This document shows, one piece after another, positions 19,157 to 28,625 of a stretch of DNA of 64,000 nucleotides. The stretch covers positions 118,416 to 182,415 of the forward strand of contig JRWQ01000005.1 in NCBI GenBank assembly GCA_000775715.1. Reading direction: 5' to 3'. This stretch comes from Vibrio tubiashii. Its GTDB lineage: Bacteria > Pseudomonadota > Gammaproteobacteria > Enterobacterales > Vibrionaceae. The position numbers were made by a program, and so were the translations under genes. Position 1 is the first letter of the stretch. Every line of letters begins with the position of its first letter. Below the pieces are notes generated by a model. It searched no databases. It was not told the DNA's origin and saw only the letters and a program-made list of their open reading frames with translations.

Positions 19157-19606
19157 TTAATCCTCTAATCGAGCGATTTCTTCGCCAAACTCACGAATAT
19201 CTTCAAAGCTGCGATATACAGAGGCAAAACGAATATAGGCGACTTTATCGAGCTCTTTAAGCTGATCCATAACTAGGTTACCGATCATTTCACTTGGTAC
19301 TTCACGCTCACCTGTCGCTCGCAGCTGCGACTTGATCATACTAATCGCAACATCAACCGCATCAGCGCTAACAGGGCGTTTCTCAAGCGCACGCTGTAAA
19401 CCACCCACCATCTTATCTTCGTCGAACGGCTCACGGTTACCATTCGATTTAATCACTCGAGGCATAACCAGCTCAGCGGTTTCAAAGGTAGTAAAACGCT
19501 CACTACATGCTAAACACTGACGACGACGGCGAACCTGATGGCCATCAGCGACAAGGCGAGAATCGATCACTTTGGTATCATTCTCGGTACAAAAAGGACA
19601 ATGCAT
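19157..19606 (-). CDS. nrdR: Transcriptional repressor NrdR
   Basis: Represses ribonucleotide reductase genes when dATP is high. N-terminal zinc ribbon [13 protein letters not shown] with CLACSERF (CxxC pairs), then the ATP-cone domain ([16 protein letters not shown] onwards). 149 residues, as usual. It heads the riboflavin block; no NrdR boxes are near, since its nrd targets are elsewhere. Confidence 0.97.
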   Translation of the reverse strand: MHCPFCTENDTKVIDSRLVADGHQVRRRRQCLACSERFTTFETAELVMPRVIKSNGNREPFDEDKMVGGLQRALEKRPVSADAVDVAISMIKSQLRATGEREVPSEMIGNLVMDQLKELDKVAYIRFASVYRSFEDIREFGEEIARLED

Positions 19607-19661
19607 ATCACCTCCAAATTAATGACAAACAGTTTACCGGATTAAACAAGGCTAGCAAAAG

Positions 19662-19687
19662 CAAAAGGGGCTAAATAGCCCCTTTTT
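19662..19687 (-). terminator. Hairpin between proA and nrdR
   Basis: AAAAGGGGCT / AGCCCCTTTT-type stem with a four-base loop, A/T-rich on both sides. It lies upstream of nrdR on the minus strand and 24 bases beyond the proA stop side, so it terminates proA transcripts. Confidence 0.8.
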
Positions 19688-19710
19688 CAAACCATATCAA
19701 TTCGTTTTTG

Positions 19711-20961
19711 TTAACTACGCGGCAAGTAGTTTGCTTTACCTACCCACTTGTAACTGGTTAACTCTTCTAACCCCATAGGCCCACGAGCATGAAGTTTCTG
19801 CGTAGAGACTGCCACTTCAGCGCCCAAACCGAACTGAGCACCATCGGTAAAGCGAGTTGATGCATTAACATAGACTGCCGCAGAGCCGACTGAGTTAATA
19901 AATATCTCAGAGTTTTCAAGGCTATTGGTCATGATTGCATCTGAGTGACTCGCGTTATGAACACGCATATGGTCGATCGCTTGGGCAACATCAGAGACAA
20001 CTTTTACGCCCAAAGTGAAACTTAACCATTCGGTATCAAAGTCACCTTCCCCTGCATCGCGTAGCTCCTCGGCATTGCCAAGTAACGCTTTTGCTTTCGG
20101 TTCAGCAACCAATGAAACTTTACCGTTTAGGCGTTCAGCAAGCATAGGTAAGAATTCCGCCGCAACCTTTTCATGTACGAGTAGCGTGTCTAATGCGTTA
20201 CACGCAGAAGGACGCTGAACTTTCGCGTTTTCAACCACATCTAAGGATTTAGCTAAGTCAGCACTCTCATCAACAAAAATATGGCTGATACCAAAACCGC
20301 CAATGATTACCGGGATATTACTGTTTTCTTTACACATCTTGTGTAGGCCAGCACCACCACGTGGGATGATCATATCCACATAGTCATCCAGTTTAAGTAG
20401 CTGAGAAACCAACTCACGATCTGGCTTTTCAATGTACTGGACTGAAGCCGCAGGTAACTCTGCTTTGGCAAGTGCAGATTGGATAACTTTGACTAGCTCC
20501 ATGTTAGAGAAGAAGGTCTCTTTGCCACCACGTAGGATACTTGCGTTACCGGTTTTAAGACACAGCGCAGCGATGTCGATGGTGACGTTAGGGCGAGCTT
20601 CATAGATAACCCCTACCACGCCAAGCGGAACACGACGACGAGACAGAGACATACCATTTTCAAGCACCTTACTGTCTAGTTCGCTGCCAACCGGATCGTT
20701 GAGACTAATAACATTCCGTACATCGTTAGCAATGCCCGTTAAGCGCTCTTCGTTAAGTAGCAGTCGGTCAAGCAGAGCTTCGGTTAATCCTGCTTCACGT
20801 CCTTTCTCTATGTCTTTTGCATTCGCCGCTAAAATTGCCTGAGCGTTCGCTTCTAGTTCATCAGCAATAATTGCCAAGGCTTGGTTTTTTTGCGCCGTTG
20901 ACGCTGTCGCTAGTTGGAAAGCCGCATCCTTTGCCGCTTTGCCCATTGAAATCAGTTCCAC
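19711..20961 (-). CDS. proA: Gamma-glutamyl phosphate reductase
   Basis: NADPH-dependent reduction of glutamyl 5-phosphate to the semialdehyde, second step of proline synthesis. Aldehyde dehydrogenase fold; active-site Cys in [13 protein letters not shown] near residue 255 and the [18 protein letters not shown] and IPRGGAGL motifs are present. 416 residues. It follows proB by 11 bases, the standard proBA operon. Confidence 0.97.
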   Translation of the reverse strand: MELISMGKAAKDAAFQLATASTAQKNQALAIIADELEANAQAILAANAKDIEKGREAGLTEALLDRLLLNEERLTGIANDVRNVISLNDPVGSELDSKVLENGMSLSRRRVPLGVVGVIYEARPNVTIDIAALCLKTGNASILRGGKETFFSNMELVKVIQSALAKAELPAASVQYIEKPDRELVSQLLKLDDYVDMIIPRGGAGLHKMCKENSNIPVIIGGFGISHIFVDESADLAKSLDVVENAKVQRPSACNALDTLLVHEKVAAEFLPMLAERLNGKVSLVAEPKAKALLGNAEELRDAGEGDFDTEWLSFTLGVKVVSDVAQAIDHMRVHNASHSDAIMTNSLENSEIFINSVGSAAVYVNASTRFTDGAQFGLGAEVAVSTQKLHARGPMGLEELTSYKWVGKANYLPRS

Positions 20962-20972
20962 TTTCTTTTCCC

Positions 20973-22106
20973 TTACTCTTGGATTACAACCATATCGTCA
21001 CGGTGTAGCACTTCGTTGCCGTAGTCGTAACCTAAAATACCAATAATGTCTTTACTATGCTTGCCGACGATTCTCGCCATATCTTCGCTTGAGTAACTGG
21101 CAATGCCGCGAGCAATAAGAACGCCTTTGCTGTCGGTTACTCGAACCACATCACCACGAGCAAATTGACCACTAACTTTGGTCAGGCCTTTGGCTAATAA
21201 GCTACTGCCTTTTTCGACAACGGCATTGACCGCACCATCATCAATGACGATATCACCGGATGCCGAAGGACCAGCAAGAATCCAACGCTTACGGTTTTCC
21301 AACGCCTCTTCACACGGTAAGAATCGCGTACCTTGCGGATTCTCGCCAAGAGAATCAAACACCACATTCGGCGCACTTCCCGCAGCAATGATAACTTCGA
21401 TACCCGCTCGGCGTGCAATATCTGCCGCCTGCAATTTGGTCGCCATTCCACCAGTACCTAGGGTCGTACCGCTGCCACCGGCGATTTTACGCAAGGTATC
21501 GTCGATGGTTTTTACTTCTTTGATCAGCTCGGCATTAGGATCTTTACGCGGGTCAGCGGTAAACAAACCCTTTTGGTCCGTTAACAGCAGCAATTTGTCC
21601 GCGCCACATAAGATGCCGACCAGCGCTGATAAGTTGTCGTTATCGCCAACTTTAATTTCACTGGTCGCAACCGCATCGTTTTCATTCACTACCGGAATAA
21701 TGTCGTTATCAACTAAGGCATTGATAGTATCGCGCGCATTGAGAAAGCGCTCACGATCATCAAGGTCAGCGCGAGTCAGTAACATCTGACCAATTTTCAG
21801 GCCATAAATCGCAAACAGTGACTCCCAAGTTTGAATAAGCTGGCTCTGACCCACAGCCGCCAATAACTGTTTGCTTGCCATAGAGTTGGGCAGTGCGGGG
21901 TATCCTAGGTGTTCACGTCCTGCTGCAATTGCACCAGACGAAACCATGACCACTGAGTGGCCCTGTTTTTTAAGTTCTGCACATTGACGAACCAACTCAA
22001 CCATATGAGCACGGTCCAACTCCAATGTTCCACCAGTTAAAACACTTGTACCTAGTTTAACCACCACAGTCTGAGACTGAGATGCCTTTCCGCTTTGTTT
22101 AGTCAT
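20973..22106 (-). CDS. proB: Glutamate 5-kinase
   Basis: First and feedback-regulated step of proline synthesis. Amino-acid kinase domain with [35 protein letters not shown] and [16 protein letters not shown]-terminal PUA domain from about residue 280. 377 residues, with about ten extra N-terminal residues compared with E. coli. Transcribed with proA. Confidence 0.96.
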   Translation of the reverse strand: MTKQSGKASQSQTVVVKLGTSVLTGGTLELDRAHMVELVRQCAELKKQGHSVVMVSSGAIAAGREHLGYPALPNSMASKQLLAAVGQSQLIQTWESLFAIYGLKIGQMLLTRADLDDRERFLNARDTINALVDNDIIPVVNENDAVATSEIKVGDNDNLSALVGILCGADKLLLLTDQKGLFTADPRKDPNAELIKEVKTIDDTLRKIAGGSGTTLGTGGMATKLQAADIARRAGIEVIIAAGSAPNVVFDSLGENPQGTRFLPCEEALENRKRWILAGPSASGDIVIDDGAVNAVVEKGSSLLAKGLTKVSGQFARGDVVRVTDSKGVLIARGIASYSSEDMARIVGKHSKDIIGILGYDYGNEVLHRDDMVVIQE

Positions 22107-22218
22107 TGCCTTTCTACTATGAAAAAATAAAAATCGTCACAACCTACGGTTACTGATATTGATAACAAAGATTGATTAGACCTGATGTTTTAGCAATCTA
22201 CTGATAAATTCACAAGCA

Positions 22219-22245
22219 GAAAAGGCGCTAAAAGCGCCTTTTTAA
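22219..22245 (-). terminator. Terminator after crl
   Basis: GGCGCTTTTAGCGCC stem-loop flanked by A and T runs, 27 bases past the crl stop on the minus strand and upstream of proB. Confidence 0.88.
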
Positions 22246-22271
22246 TCAAGAAGAAGGTTAACAAAGGAAAA

Positions 22272-22661
22272 TTAGACGAATTCGACAGACTCTTCGTGCA
22301 TATTGACGCTAATAGCAAACTCAGTTTGCAAGGTATCAATCAGTTTTTGATGGAAAGCTTCTTGTGTCCGAGTCACATCTTCAATCGCTTTCTTTGGTAG
22401 CGATTTCTCTTGCCACTCACCCGTCGTGTCGTACAAACCAGTGCGGTAACGGGCTTCAAAGGCCTCCCCATTGCCTTCAAGCTCTAACCACCAGCCCCAA
22501 AATTCGCGCTGCTCTGGTGATTTTTTATCGTTCACACACACAGACAAACAGTCAAATAGATATGCCCCCTCAGTACTTTGGGATTCTCGTAGGTAAGGGC
22601 CAATAGCTCTTAAAGTAGACAGTAAGCGGTAGTGGGTAGGATTTTTCTTCTGCTCAGACAT
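22272..22661 (-). CDS. crl: Sigma factor-binding protein Crl
   Basis: Small activator that binds sigma-S and helps it assemble with core RNA polymerase. 129 residues, matching the family; the tryptophan-rich FWGWWLELEGNGEAFEARY stretch and LGPYLRE-like N-terminal region are characteristic. It lies between frsA and proB, the gene neighbourhood seen in enterics. It has its own terminator. Confidence 0.93.
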   Translation of the reverse strand: MSEQKKNPTHYRLLSTLRAIGPYLRESQSTEGAYLFDCLSVCVNDKKSPEQREFWGWWLELEGNGEAFEARYRTGLYDTTGEWQEKSLPKKAIEDVTRTQEAFHQKLIDTLQTEFAISVNMHEESVEFV

Positions 22662-22697
22662 AATGAATCTCCATATTCATTTACTTATTATTATGAA

Positions 22698-22730
22698 GAG
22701 CTACCACGGACTCGAAAGATTGGGTAGCTC
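22698..22730 (-). terminator. Possible terminator after frsA
   Basis: GAGCTACC / GGTAGCTC stem with a 17-base loop in the frsA-crl gap, followed by only a weak T-stretch on the minus strand past position 22698. It is downstream of the frsA stop side and may be weak. Confidence 0.4.
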
Positions 22731-22764
22731 ATCTATTTAAGTTTTGTCTAATTTAGCAGAAATG

Positions 22765-24012
22765 TCATCTAATTAGCTCATCTTCTAGCCACTTAATTGC
22801 TAAATCGAGGGATTGCTCATACCCTTGTGTAATTGTCTTAGCACTGATTTTCTTTGCTTTGCCGTAATCACTAAACAAGGCAACCAGTTGGTTATCGCTA
22901 AACGGGGAGACAGGATCATGCTCCAAACTCATCGCCAATATGGGTACGCGAGTCTTGCGGCTCCCCAGTATACCTTGAACTTTCAATGACCAAGCCATCA
23001 GTTGCCCTGCCAAGCTGTGAATATCCACCGCACTTTTACCAATCCTAGAGGCGAGTACATCTAAGTACATTTTTGGCATTTTCTTCAGTTTCTCTGCCGA
23101 AGAGAGTACATCATGGATCGGAGCCCCCAAAGATACGCACGCTTTGATTTTCTCTTGTTCCATAAACGACAGCCTTACCATGGCATTACCGCCAAAGCGG
23201 AATCCAATCAAGCCAACTTTGTGATGATCAACCCAAGGAATAGACGGCAGCTCATTTAATACCGCTTGATGTAAGCAAGAGGTATCTTCAGTCAGGTTCC
23301 AGTGAGTGTTATGACCGATAGATGGCATATCCACCGTCAGCATGGCGATGTTTTTCTCTGCAAGATAATTTCGAAACAAGTTCCATAGATCGGTTTGCAA
23401 ACTATCTAATCCGGCACTAACAATGACGACAGGCTGAGGTTTATCGGTACTGGTCAAGTGCAGGTGCGCTACAATCGATTTACGCTGATACGGTACTTCA
23501 ATTCGCTTAACAATATATTTGGTCTTATTACTTGCCTCGTTATAAGCGCTATTTGCAAGTACCTGGGCTTGAATGGCTAGGTTATCATTCTTCAGATGAG
23601 GGTATCCGGCAATACTAAAACAGAGCGACGCATTAAACATTTCGTCCGCAGATGCCTCACCCTGCATCTCTGCCGAGCGTTTTTGATGCAACATACCTAA
23701 CTTAATCCATTCATAAGCCCAATTGCCGCTGTGGTAACCCATCACTGTATCAAGCCAATCGTCATGGGTACGTGAATGCTTAGAGGCAGCAATCGCTGCG
23801 AGTACGGATTCAATTTCAATGGGGTCCAATCCCTGCCATGCCCACTGCATACGACGCAAGTTTCTATACCACTTATAACCATCTTCTTTTTGCTTCTGCT
23901 CTAAGAAAGCTTCACTTGTCGGCATATATTGCGTGAGTATTGAAGTCTCTTTAGCTTGCTTATGATTGACAAACAGAGACTCTGAGAGGTTCTTACTGAC
24001 TTCCTCAGACAT
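22765..24012 (-). CDS. frsA: FrsA-family alpha/beta hydrolase (fermentation-respiration switch protein)
   Basis: 415-residue cytosolic protein of the FrsA/YafA family, reported to bind the unphosphorylated IIA-Glc of the glucose PTS. The alpha/beta hydrolase core begins around residue 195 (VVIVSAGLDSLQTD). At the nucleophile elbow the sequence is GFRFGGN, so the usual GxSxG serine is absent, as in the family; a Vibrio vulnificus pyruvate decarboxylase activity has been claimed and disputed. Located between gpt and crl as in enterics. Confidence 0.92.
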   Translation of the reverse strand: MSEEVSKNLSESLFVNHKQAKETSILTQYMPTSEAFLEQKQKEDGYKWYRNLRRMQWAWQGLDPIEIESVLAAIAASKHSRTHDDWLDTVMGYHSGNWAYEWIKLGMLHQKRSAEMQGEASADEMFNASLCFSIAGYPHLKNDNLAIQAQVLANSAYNEASNKTKYIVKRIEVPYQRKSIVAHLHLTSTDKPQPVVIVSAGLDSLQTDLWNLFRNYLAEKNIAMLTVDMPSIGHNTHWNLTEDTSCLHQAVLNELPSIPWVDHHKVGLIGFRFGGNAMVRLSFMEQEKIKACVSLGAPIHDVLSSAEKLKKMPKMYLDVLASRIGKSAVDIHSLAGQLMAWSLKVQGILGSRKTRVPILAMSLEHDPVSPFSDNQLVALFSDYGKAKKISAKTITQGYEQSLDLAIKWLEDELIR

Positions 24013-24052
24013 AGCTTATGACCTAAATAATCGTATTTATTTAATAGTAATA

Positions 24053-24080
24053 AAAAAAATGACCCAATAAAGGGTCATTT
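24053..24080 (-). terminator. Terminator after gpt
   Basis: AATGACCC / GGGTCATT stem with a short loop followed by a run of T on the minus strand, 30 bases past the gpt stop. Confidence 0.9.
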
Positions 24081-24111
24081 ATCAAGAAAGTATCACCATT
24101 TTCGCAATCAA

Positions 24112-24576
24112 TTATTTCTGCTTACGATTAATCGGCTCAATGTACTGAATTGACATATCCCACGGTTGCTCAATCCATGTGTCTTGAGCGATATCGACTA
24201 CATAGTCATCTAACAACTCAACGCCCGCAGGTTTTGCACATACCGCAATCAATTTTGCTTTCGGGTACATTTCACGCAGTTTACGTGCTGTATCACCACT
24301 ATCTACTAGATCTTCTACGATTAGGAAACCTTCACCATCACCTTCTGGTGCTTTTACAACGGTCATATCACGTTGATGATCGTGGTCGTAACTAGAGATA
24401 CAGATAGTATCTACATGGCGAATACCCAGCTCACGAGCCAAAATAGCGCCAGGAACAAGACCACCACGGCTTACCGCCCAAATCCCTTTCCATTGCTCTG
24501 CTGGCATCTGCTTTTCAGCTAACTCACGACATAGTGTATGCATTTGGTCCCAAGTGATAATGAATTTTTTACTCAT
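24112..24576 (-). CDS. gpt: Xanthine-guanine phosphoribosyltransferase
   Basis: Purine salvage: converts guanine, xanthine and hypoxanthine with PRPP to nucleotides. The PRPP motif [17 protein letters not shown] and the N-terminal [19 protein letters not shown] are intact. 154 residues, close to the E. coli enzyme. Upstream at 24667 is a PurR-like operator, so expression probably falls when hypoxanthine or guanine is plentiful. Confidence 0.97.
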   Translation of the reverse strand: MSKKFIITWDQMHTLCRELAEKQMPAEQWKGIWAVSRGGLVPGAILARELGIRHVDTICISSYDHDHQRDMTVVKAPEGDGEGFLIVEDLVDSGDTARKLREMYPKAKLIAVCAKPAGVELLDDYVVDIAQDTWIEQPWDMSIQYIEPINRKQK

Positions 24577-24666
24577 TGTAATAACCTAATAATTATGAAA
24601 TCTGCATCCCCGCAGCACATCGAGTAAATCTCGGACAATTGCAACTGGCAAGTGTGGGGAAAAGCT

Positions 24667-24682
24667 ACGCAAACGTTTATTT
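24667..24682 (-). promoter_or_regulatory. PurR-like operator upstream of gpt
   Basis: ACGCAAACGTTTATTT matches the PurR consensus ACGCAAACGTTTNCGT at all but two of the specified positions. It lies about 90 bases before the gpt start. A second PurR-like site is in front of the purine permease. Confidence 0.7.
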
Positions 24683-24730
24683 TACCGCAGCCATTATACA
24701 ATACCAATGGGGAATTAATCTTAAACAGAA

Positions 24731-24766
24731 AAATAATCGCCATAGCAGAGGCTCTACTATGGCGAT
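24731..24766 (-). terminator. Terminator after purine permease
   Basis: TCGCCATAG / CTATGGCGA stem with an 11-base loop followed on the minus strand by TTATTTTT, 46 bases past the permease stop. Confidence 0.85.
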
Positions 24767-24811
24767 AAATATTGCTAGCGCTGTAATTAAACGAATTAAA
24801 TCGTTATTTAA

Positions 24812-26104
24812 TTAAGCAGCGACAATGTATTTGATAAGGAATACTGCAGATAATACCCACACACTTACCGATACTTCGCGGCCACGGCCACTCAGTAACT
24901 TAACTGCTGCGTAAGAGATAAAGCCAAGCGCGATACCTTCAGCAATTGAGTAAGTTAGAGGCATTAGTAAACAGGTGACAACCACTGGTGCTGCTTCAGT
25001 CAGGTCACGCCAGTCGACGCTCACTAGGCCTGACATCATCAGGATAGCGACATAGAATAGCGCTCCCGCTGTCGCGTAAGCTGGAATCATACCTGCAAGC
25101 GGAGAGAAGAATAGTGCCAACAAAAACAGTACGCCAACAACAACTGCTGTTAGGCCTGTACGGCCTCCCGCAGCAACACCAGCTGTTGATTCGACATAAG
25201 AAGTGGTGCTTGATGTACCAAGCATCGCACCTACTGAAGTTGCTGTAGAGTCAGCAAGTAGCGCCTTGCTTAAGCGAGGCAGTTTACCATCTTCTTTGAT
25301 CAGGTCAGCTTTTGTCGCAACACCAACGAGCGTGCCTGCCGTATCGAATAGGTCGACAAACAAGAAAGCGAATACTACCGCAATCATGCCGACTTCAAAC
25401 ACGTCAGCAATATTCATCTGCATGAATGTTGGAGCAATGCTTGGTGGTGTAGACATGATACCGTGCCACTGTACATCACCAAAAACTAAACCTAGCGCTG
25501 TGATGATTAGGATTGCGATCATTACTGCGCCACGAACGCCGCGGTAAACCAGGCCAATAGTCAGGAAGAAACCTAGCGCCGCAAGTGCAGGCTGTAGACC
25601 CGTGATATGACCAAGACTAACCAAGGTTGCTGGGTTATCCACCACGATGCCAGAGTTTTGCAAACCAATGAACGCCAAGAACAGACCGATACCAGCTGAG
25701 ATACCCGTACGCAGCGACATTGGAATAGAGTTAATGATCCACTCACGCACCTTGAAGACGCTCAGCGCCATAAAGATGATACCGGATACAAATACCGCAC
25801 CAAGCGCTACCTGCCAAGAGTGTCCCATGCCCAACACAACACCATAGGTGAAGAAAGCATTAAGACCCATGCCTGGAGCAAGTGCAATTGGGTAATTAGC
25901 CACAAAGCCCATGATGAAACAGCCAATTGCCGCAGCCAAACAAGTTGCAACAAAGACTGCGCCTTTATCCATACCGGCATCAGCTAACATTGCAGGGTTA
26001 ACAAAGATGATGTAAGCCATCGTCAAAAAGGTAGTAATACCTGCGATGACCTCAGTTCTAACATTGGTGCCGTTTTCACTGAGTTTAAATAGTTTTTCGA
26101 ACAT
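24812..26104 (-). CDS. NCS2-family purine permease (AzgA/GhxP type)
   Basis: Inner-membrane proton-coupled carrier for hypoxanthine, guanine or adenine. 430 residues with about 12-14 hydrophobic segments; TFLTMAYIIFVNPAML, ALAPGMGLNAFF and the signature GTSSTTSYVESTAGVAAGGR place it in the AzgA branch with AdeP and GhxP. Which purine it prefers cannot be read from the sequence. A PurR-like operator precedes it, and gpt, which uses the same bases, is the next gene. Confidence 0.93.
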   Translation of the reverse strand: MFEKLFKLSENGTNVRTEVIAGITTFLTMAYIIFVNPAMLADAGMDKGAVFVATCLAAAIGCFIMGFVANYPIALAPGMGLNAFFTYGVVLGMGHSWQVALGAVFVSGIIFMALSVFKVREWIINSIPMSLRTGISAGIGLFLAFIGLQNSGIVVDNPATLVSLGHITGLQPALAALGFFLTIGLVYRGVRGAVMIAILIITALGLVFGDVQWHGIMSTPPSIAPTFMQMNIADVFEVGMIAVVFAFLFVDLFDTAGTLVGVATKADLIKEDGKLPRLSKALLADSTATSVGAMLGTSSTTSYVESTAGVAAGGRTGLTAVVVGVLFLLALFFSPLAGMIPAYATAGALFYVAILMMSGLVSVDWRDLTEAAPVVVTCLLMPLTYSIAEGIALGFISYAAVKLLSGRGREVSVSVWVLSAVFLIKYIVAA

Positions 26105-26125
26105 GATCGAATCCTAAAGGGTAAA

Positions 26126-26141
26126 AAGTAAACGGTTGCGT
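26126..26141 (-). promoter_or_regulatory. PurR-like operator upstream of the purine permease
   Basis: Read on the minus strand ACGCAACCGTTTACTT matches the PurR consensus with two mismatches. It lies 22 bases before the start codon, where a bound repressor would block transcription. Confidence 0.65.
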
Positions 26142-26311
26142 AATCGATTGGCTCGAATTATAAAGTCATCAAATGTTAAATTCCAGATAGAATTAAGACT
26201 CTAATTAATATTTCTAACTGTAACCGATATTTCCAGATACAAGTTTTTGTACCATTTCGACAAAAAGCAATTGAATTTCAACCACTAAAGAAAATAGATC
26301 AATCATACTTC

Positions 26312-26335
26312 ACACGGTGATTATTTATACCGTGT
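26312..26335. other. Inverted repeat ACACGGT/ACCGTGT
   Basis: Seven-base arms around a 10-base AT-rich spacer in the 1-kb gap between the permease and pepD. It could be an operator or part of an unannotated transcript. No T-run follows. Confidence 0.4.
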
Positions 26336-26472
26336 CGTAAACTTTCAAAGTGATCCTGATGAGATTGACCACAATCAATATGTGTTTATGCGAATAATAT
26401 GCAATGTTGGCAGGCTAAAGATGGAAACGTTAGTGTTCGTGCATATTTTATCACCAACACTTTTCATCAGAT

Positions 26473-26500
26473 AAAAAAACGCCACTCAATTTGAGTGGCG
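26473..26500 (-). terminator. Terminator of the 28-codon small gene
   Basis: CGCCACTCAA / TTGAGTGGCG, a near-perfect ten-base stem, followed on the minus strand by seven T. It lies 84 bases after the small ORF stop and far from any other minus-strand gene end, which is good evidence for a transcript here. Confidence 0.9.
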
Positions 26501-26583
26501 GTTGAATCATGTCAGCAATAAACGCTGTAAAAAAATTCCAATAATAGGGGATGAACATACTGTTCGAGATAACAAGCTAACGG

Positions 26584-26670
26584 TTAGTAACCGAAAGTTG
26601 TTGGGTAAGTAAAGCTGCCTGTGTAAACAGAGTTGTTTAACCAGAATGCTGCACTTGGTAAACCTTTCAT
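26584..26670 (-). CDS. Small 28-residue protein, unknown function
   Basis: Short frame starting ATG at 26670 behind a good AAGGTG Shine-Dalgarno at the right distance and ending TAA. The peptide begins MKGLPSAAFWLNN and ends TYPTTFGY: rich in aromatic, Ser, Thr and Tyr residues, no signal peptide and no clear membrane helix. It has its own strong terminator (26473-26500), a plausible promoter near 26789-26816, and CRP-like and FNR-like sites further upstream. I do not recognise the family. A regulatory RNA carrying a short leader peptide is the alternative reading. Confidence 0.6.
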   Translation of the reverse strand: MKGLPSAAFWLNNSVYTGSFTYPTTFGY

Positions 26671-26788
26671 AACTATCACCTTCTAAATCAATTAAAAAAC
26701 ATTTCAGATATTGATTTCTCAGTTCCTTGGAGGCGACAAATCGGACTCATCCTTTGAGCATTTTCTCTTCGTTTCGAAGTTGGTTACT

Positions 26789-26816
26789 AATATACCTCAA
26801 AGAAATTTAATTACAA
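26789..26816 (-). promoter_or_regulatory. Predicted promoter of the small gene
   Basis: On the minus strand TTGTAA, 16-base spacer, TATATT (26789-26794). The leader to the small ORF would be about 110 bases. Confidence 0.5.
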
Positions 26817-26823
26817 GAATAAA

Positions 26824-26839
26824 AGTGATAAAAGTCACA
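26824..26839. promoter_or_regulatory. CRP-like site
   Basis: On the minus strand TGTGACTTTTATCACT, matching TGTGA-N6-TCACA in 9 of 10 positions. The centre is about 50 bases upstream of the predicted small-gene start point, not a canonical spacing. Confidence 0.55.
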
Positions 26840-26852
26840 TAAATTTCAAATA

Positions 26853-26866
26853 ATGATCCAGATCAA
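26853..26866. promoter_or_regulatory. FNR-like site
   Basis: On the minus strand TTGATCTGGATCAT, matching TTGAT-N4-ATCAA in 9 of 10 positions, next to the CRP-like site. Confidence 0.45.
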
Positions 26867-27096
26867 TATATTTTCGTAATTAAATTACATAAATATCATT
26901 TCCCAAATGGCAGTACATTCATATCCTGCATGAGACTAGCGACACTTTTTACACACAGAATCTAAATTTTGTGATTACACCGAGACATTTGCTTGCCGCT
27001 TTTACTACACCCTTTAGTGTGAGAGTGCTATCCTGTGCTCCTCTACTACATGTCAAATACAGTTTTTTATTCCAATCAATCAGCAGCAGTAAAAAA

Positions 27097-27102
27097 TATA
27101 AT
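27097..27102 (+). promoter_or_regulatory. pepD -10 hexamer
   Basis: Perfect TATAAT 30 bases before the pepD GTG, followed by a short leader with AAGGAG. The -35 is poor, so an activator may be needed. Confidence 0.55.
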
Positions 27103-27131
27103 CTGGCATTAATCTCATTAAGGAGTCATCC

Positions 27132-28604
27132 GTGTCTGAATTCCATTCTGAAATTAGCAATTTATCTCCAAGCCCACTTTGGCAGTTTTTCGATAAAATC
27201 TGTTCTATTCCTCACCCATCAAAACATGAAGAAGCGCTAGCGCAATACATCGTTGATTGGGCAAAGCAAGAAGGCTTAGATGTTCGTCGCGATCCAACAG
27301 GTAACGTATTTATTAAGAAACCAGCTACAGCAGGAATGGAAAACAAGAAAGGTGTCGTTCTGCAAGCACACATCGATATGGTGCCACAAAAGAACGAAGA
27401 CACTGATCACGACTTCACTAAAGATCCTATCCAGCCGTATGTTGATGGCGAATGGGTTACCGCTAAAGGTACAACTCTCGGTGCTGATAACGGTATTGGT
27501 ATGGCATCGTGCCTAGCTGTACTGGCGTCACAAGAGATTAAACACGGCCCTATCGAAGTTCTACTGACTGTAGATGAAGAAGCAGGTATGACAGGCGCAT
27601 TTGGCTTAGAAGCAGGTTGGTTAGAAGGTGATATTCTTCTCAACACTGACTCAGAGCAAGAAGGTGAAGTCTACATGGGTTGTGCTGGCGGTATTGATGG
27701 CGAAATGGTTTTCGACATCAACCGTGAAGATGTACCAGCAGGCTTTGTTACTCGCCAGCTAATCCTGAAAGGTCTGAAAGGCGGCCACTCAGGTTGTGAT
27801 ATTCATACTGGCCGAGGCAATGCGAACAAGCTGGTTGCACGTTTCCTAGCTGGTCACGCGCAAGAACTAGACTTACGCCTAATCGAATTCCGTGGTGGTA
27901 GCCTACGCAATGCAATTCCGCGCGAAGCGTTTGTAACCGTCGCGGTTCCTGCTGAGAACGAAACAAAACTGGCAGAGCTATTTGAGTTCTACACTAACCT
28001 ACTTCGTTCAGAACTAGGTAAAGTAGAAACAGACATTGTTTCATTTAACCAAGCAATCGACACTGATTCACAAGTACTTGCTATTGCTGACCAACAACGC
28101 TTTATTGCTGCGCTAAACGCTTGCCCTAACGGTGTTATCCGCATGAGCGACGAAATTGAAGGCGTGGTTGAAACATCATTGAACGTGGGTGTTATCACAA
28201 CTGACGCAGACAAGATCGAAGTGCTATGCCTAATTCGCTCACTGATCGACTCTGGTCGTCAACAAGTTGAGGGAATGCTGACTTCTGTTGCCAACCTAGC
28301 GGGCGCGCAAATCGAGTTCAACGGTGCATATCCTGGTTGGAAGCCTGATGCAGATTCAGAAATCATGGCTGTTTTCCGCGACATGTACCAAGGCATCTAC
28401 GGTAACAAGCCAAACATCATGGTTATCCACGCCGGCCTAGAGTGTGGTCTATTCAAAGAACCATACCCGAACATGGATATGGTCTCTTTTGGCCCTACGA
28501 TCAAGTTCCCACACTCTCCAGACGAAAAAGTGAAGATTGATACAGTTTCACTGTTCTGGGAACAAATGGTCGCGCTACTCGAAGCGATTCCTGAAAAGGC
28601 GTAA
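27132..28604 (+). CDS. pepD: Aminoacyl-histidine dipeptidase (peptidase D, M20C)
   Basis: Cytosolic zinc dipeptidase that hydrolyses Xaa-His dipeptides such as carnosine. Motifs: QAHIDMVPQ (zinc His and Asp), GTTLGADNGIG (bridging Asp), TVDEEAGMTGA (catalytic Glu) and HAGLECGLF. 490 residues, normal. The start is a GTG at 27132, chosen because AAGGAG lies 7 bases before it and the family begins here. A terminator follows at 28626. Confidence 0.96.
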   Translation: MSEFHSEISNLSPSPLWQFFDKICSIPHPSKHEEALAQYIVDWAKQEGLDVRRDPTGNVFIKKPATAGMENKKGVVLQAHIDMVPQKNEDTDHDFTKDPIQPYVDGEWVTAKGTTLGADNGIGMASCLAVLASQEIKHGPIEVLLTVDEEAGMTGAFGLEAGWLEGDILLNTDSEQEGEVYMGCAGGIDGEMVFDINREDVPAGFVTRQLILKGLKGGHSGCDIHTGRGNANKLVARFLAGHAQELDLRLIEFRGGSLRNAIPREAFVTVAVPAENETKLAELFEFYTNLLRSELGKVETDIVSFNQAIDTDSQVLAIADQQRFIAALNACPNGVIRMSDEIEGVVETSLNVGVITTDADKIEVLCLIRSLIDSGRQQVEGMLTSVANLAGAQIEFNGAYPGWKPDADSEIMAVFRDMYQGIYGNKPNIMVIHAGLECGLFKEPYPNMDMVSFGPTIKFPHSPDEKVKIDTVSLFWEQMVALLEAIPEKA

Positions 28605-28625
28605 TTTGTACTCCTCTGTATACTC

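Noticed and set aside
26388..26474. 28-codon plus-strand frame in the permease-pepD gap
   Set aside because: No Shine-Dalgarno, no promoter, and no terminator with a T-run on that strand, unlike the minus-strand small gene nearby.
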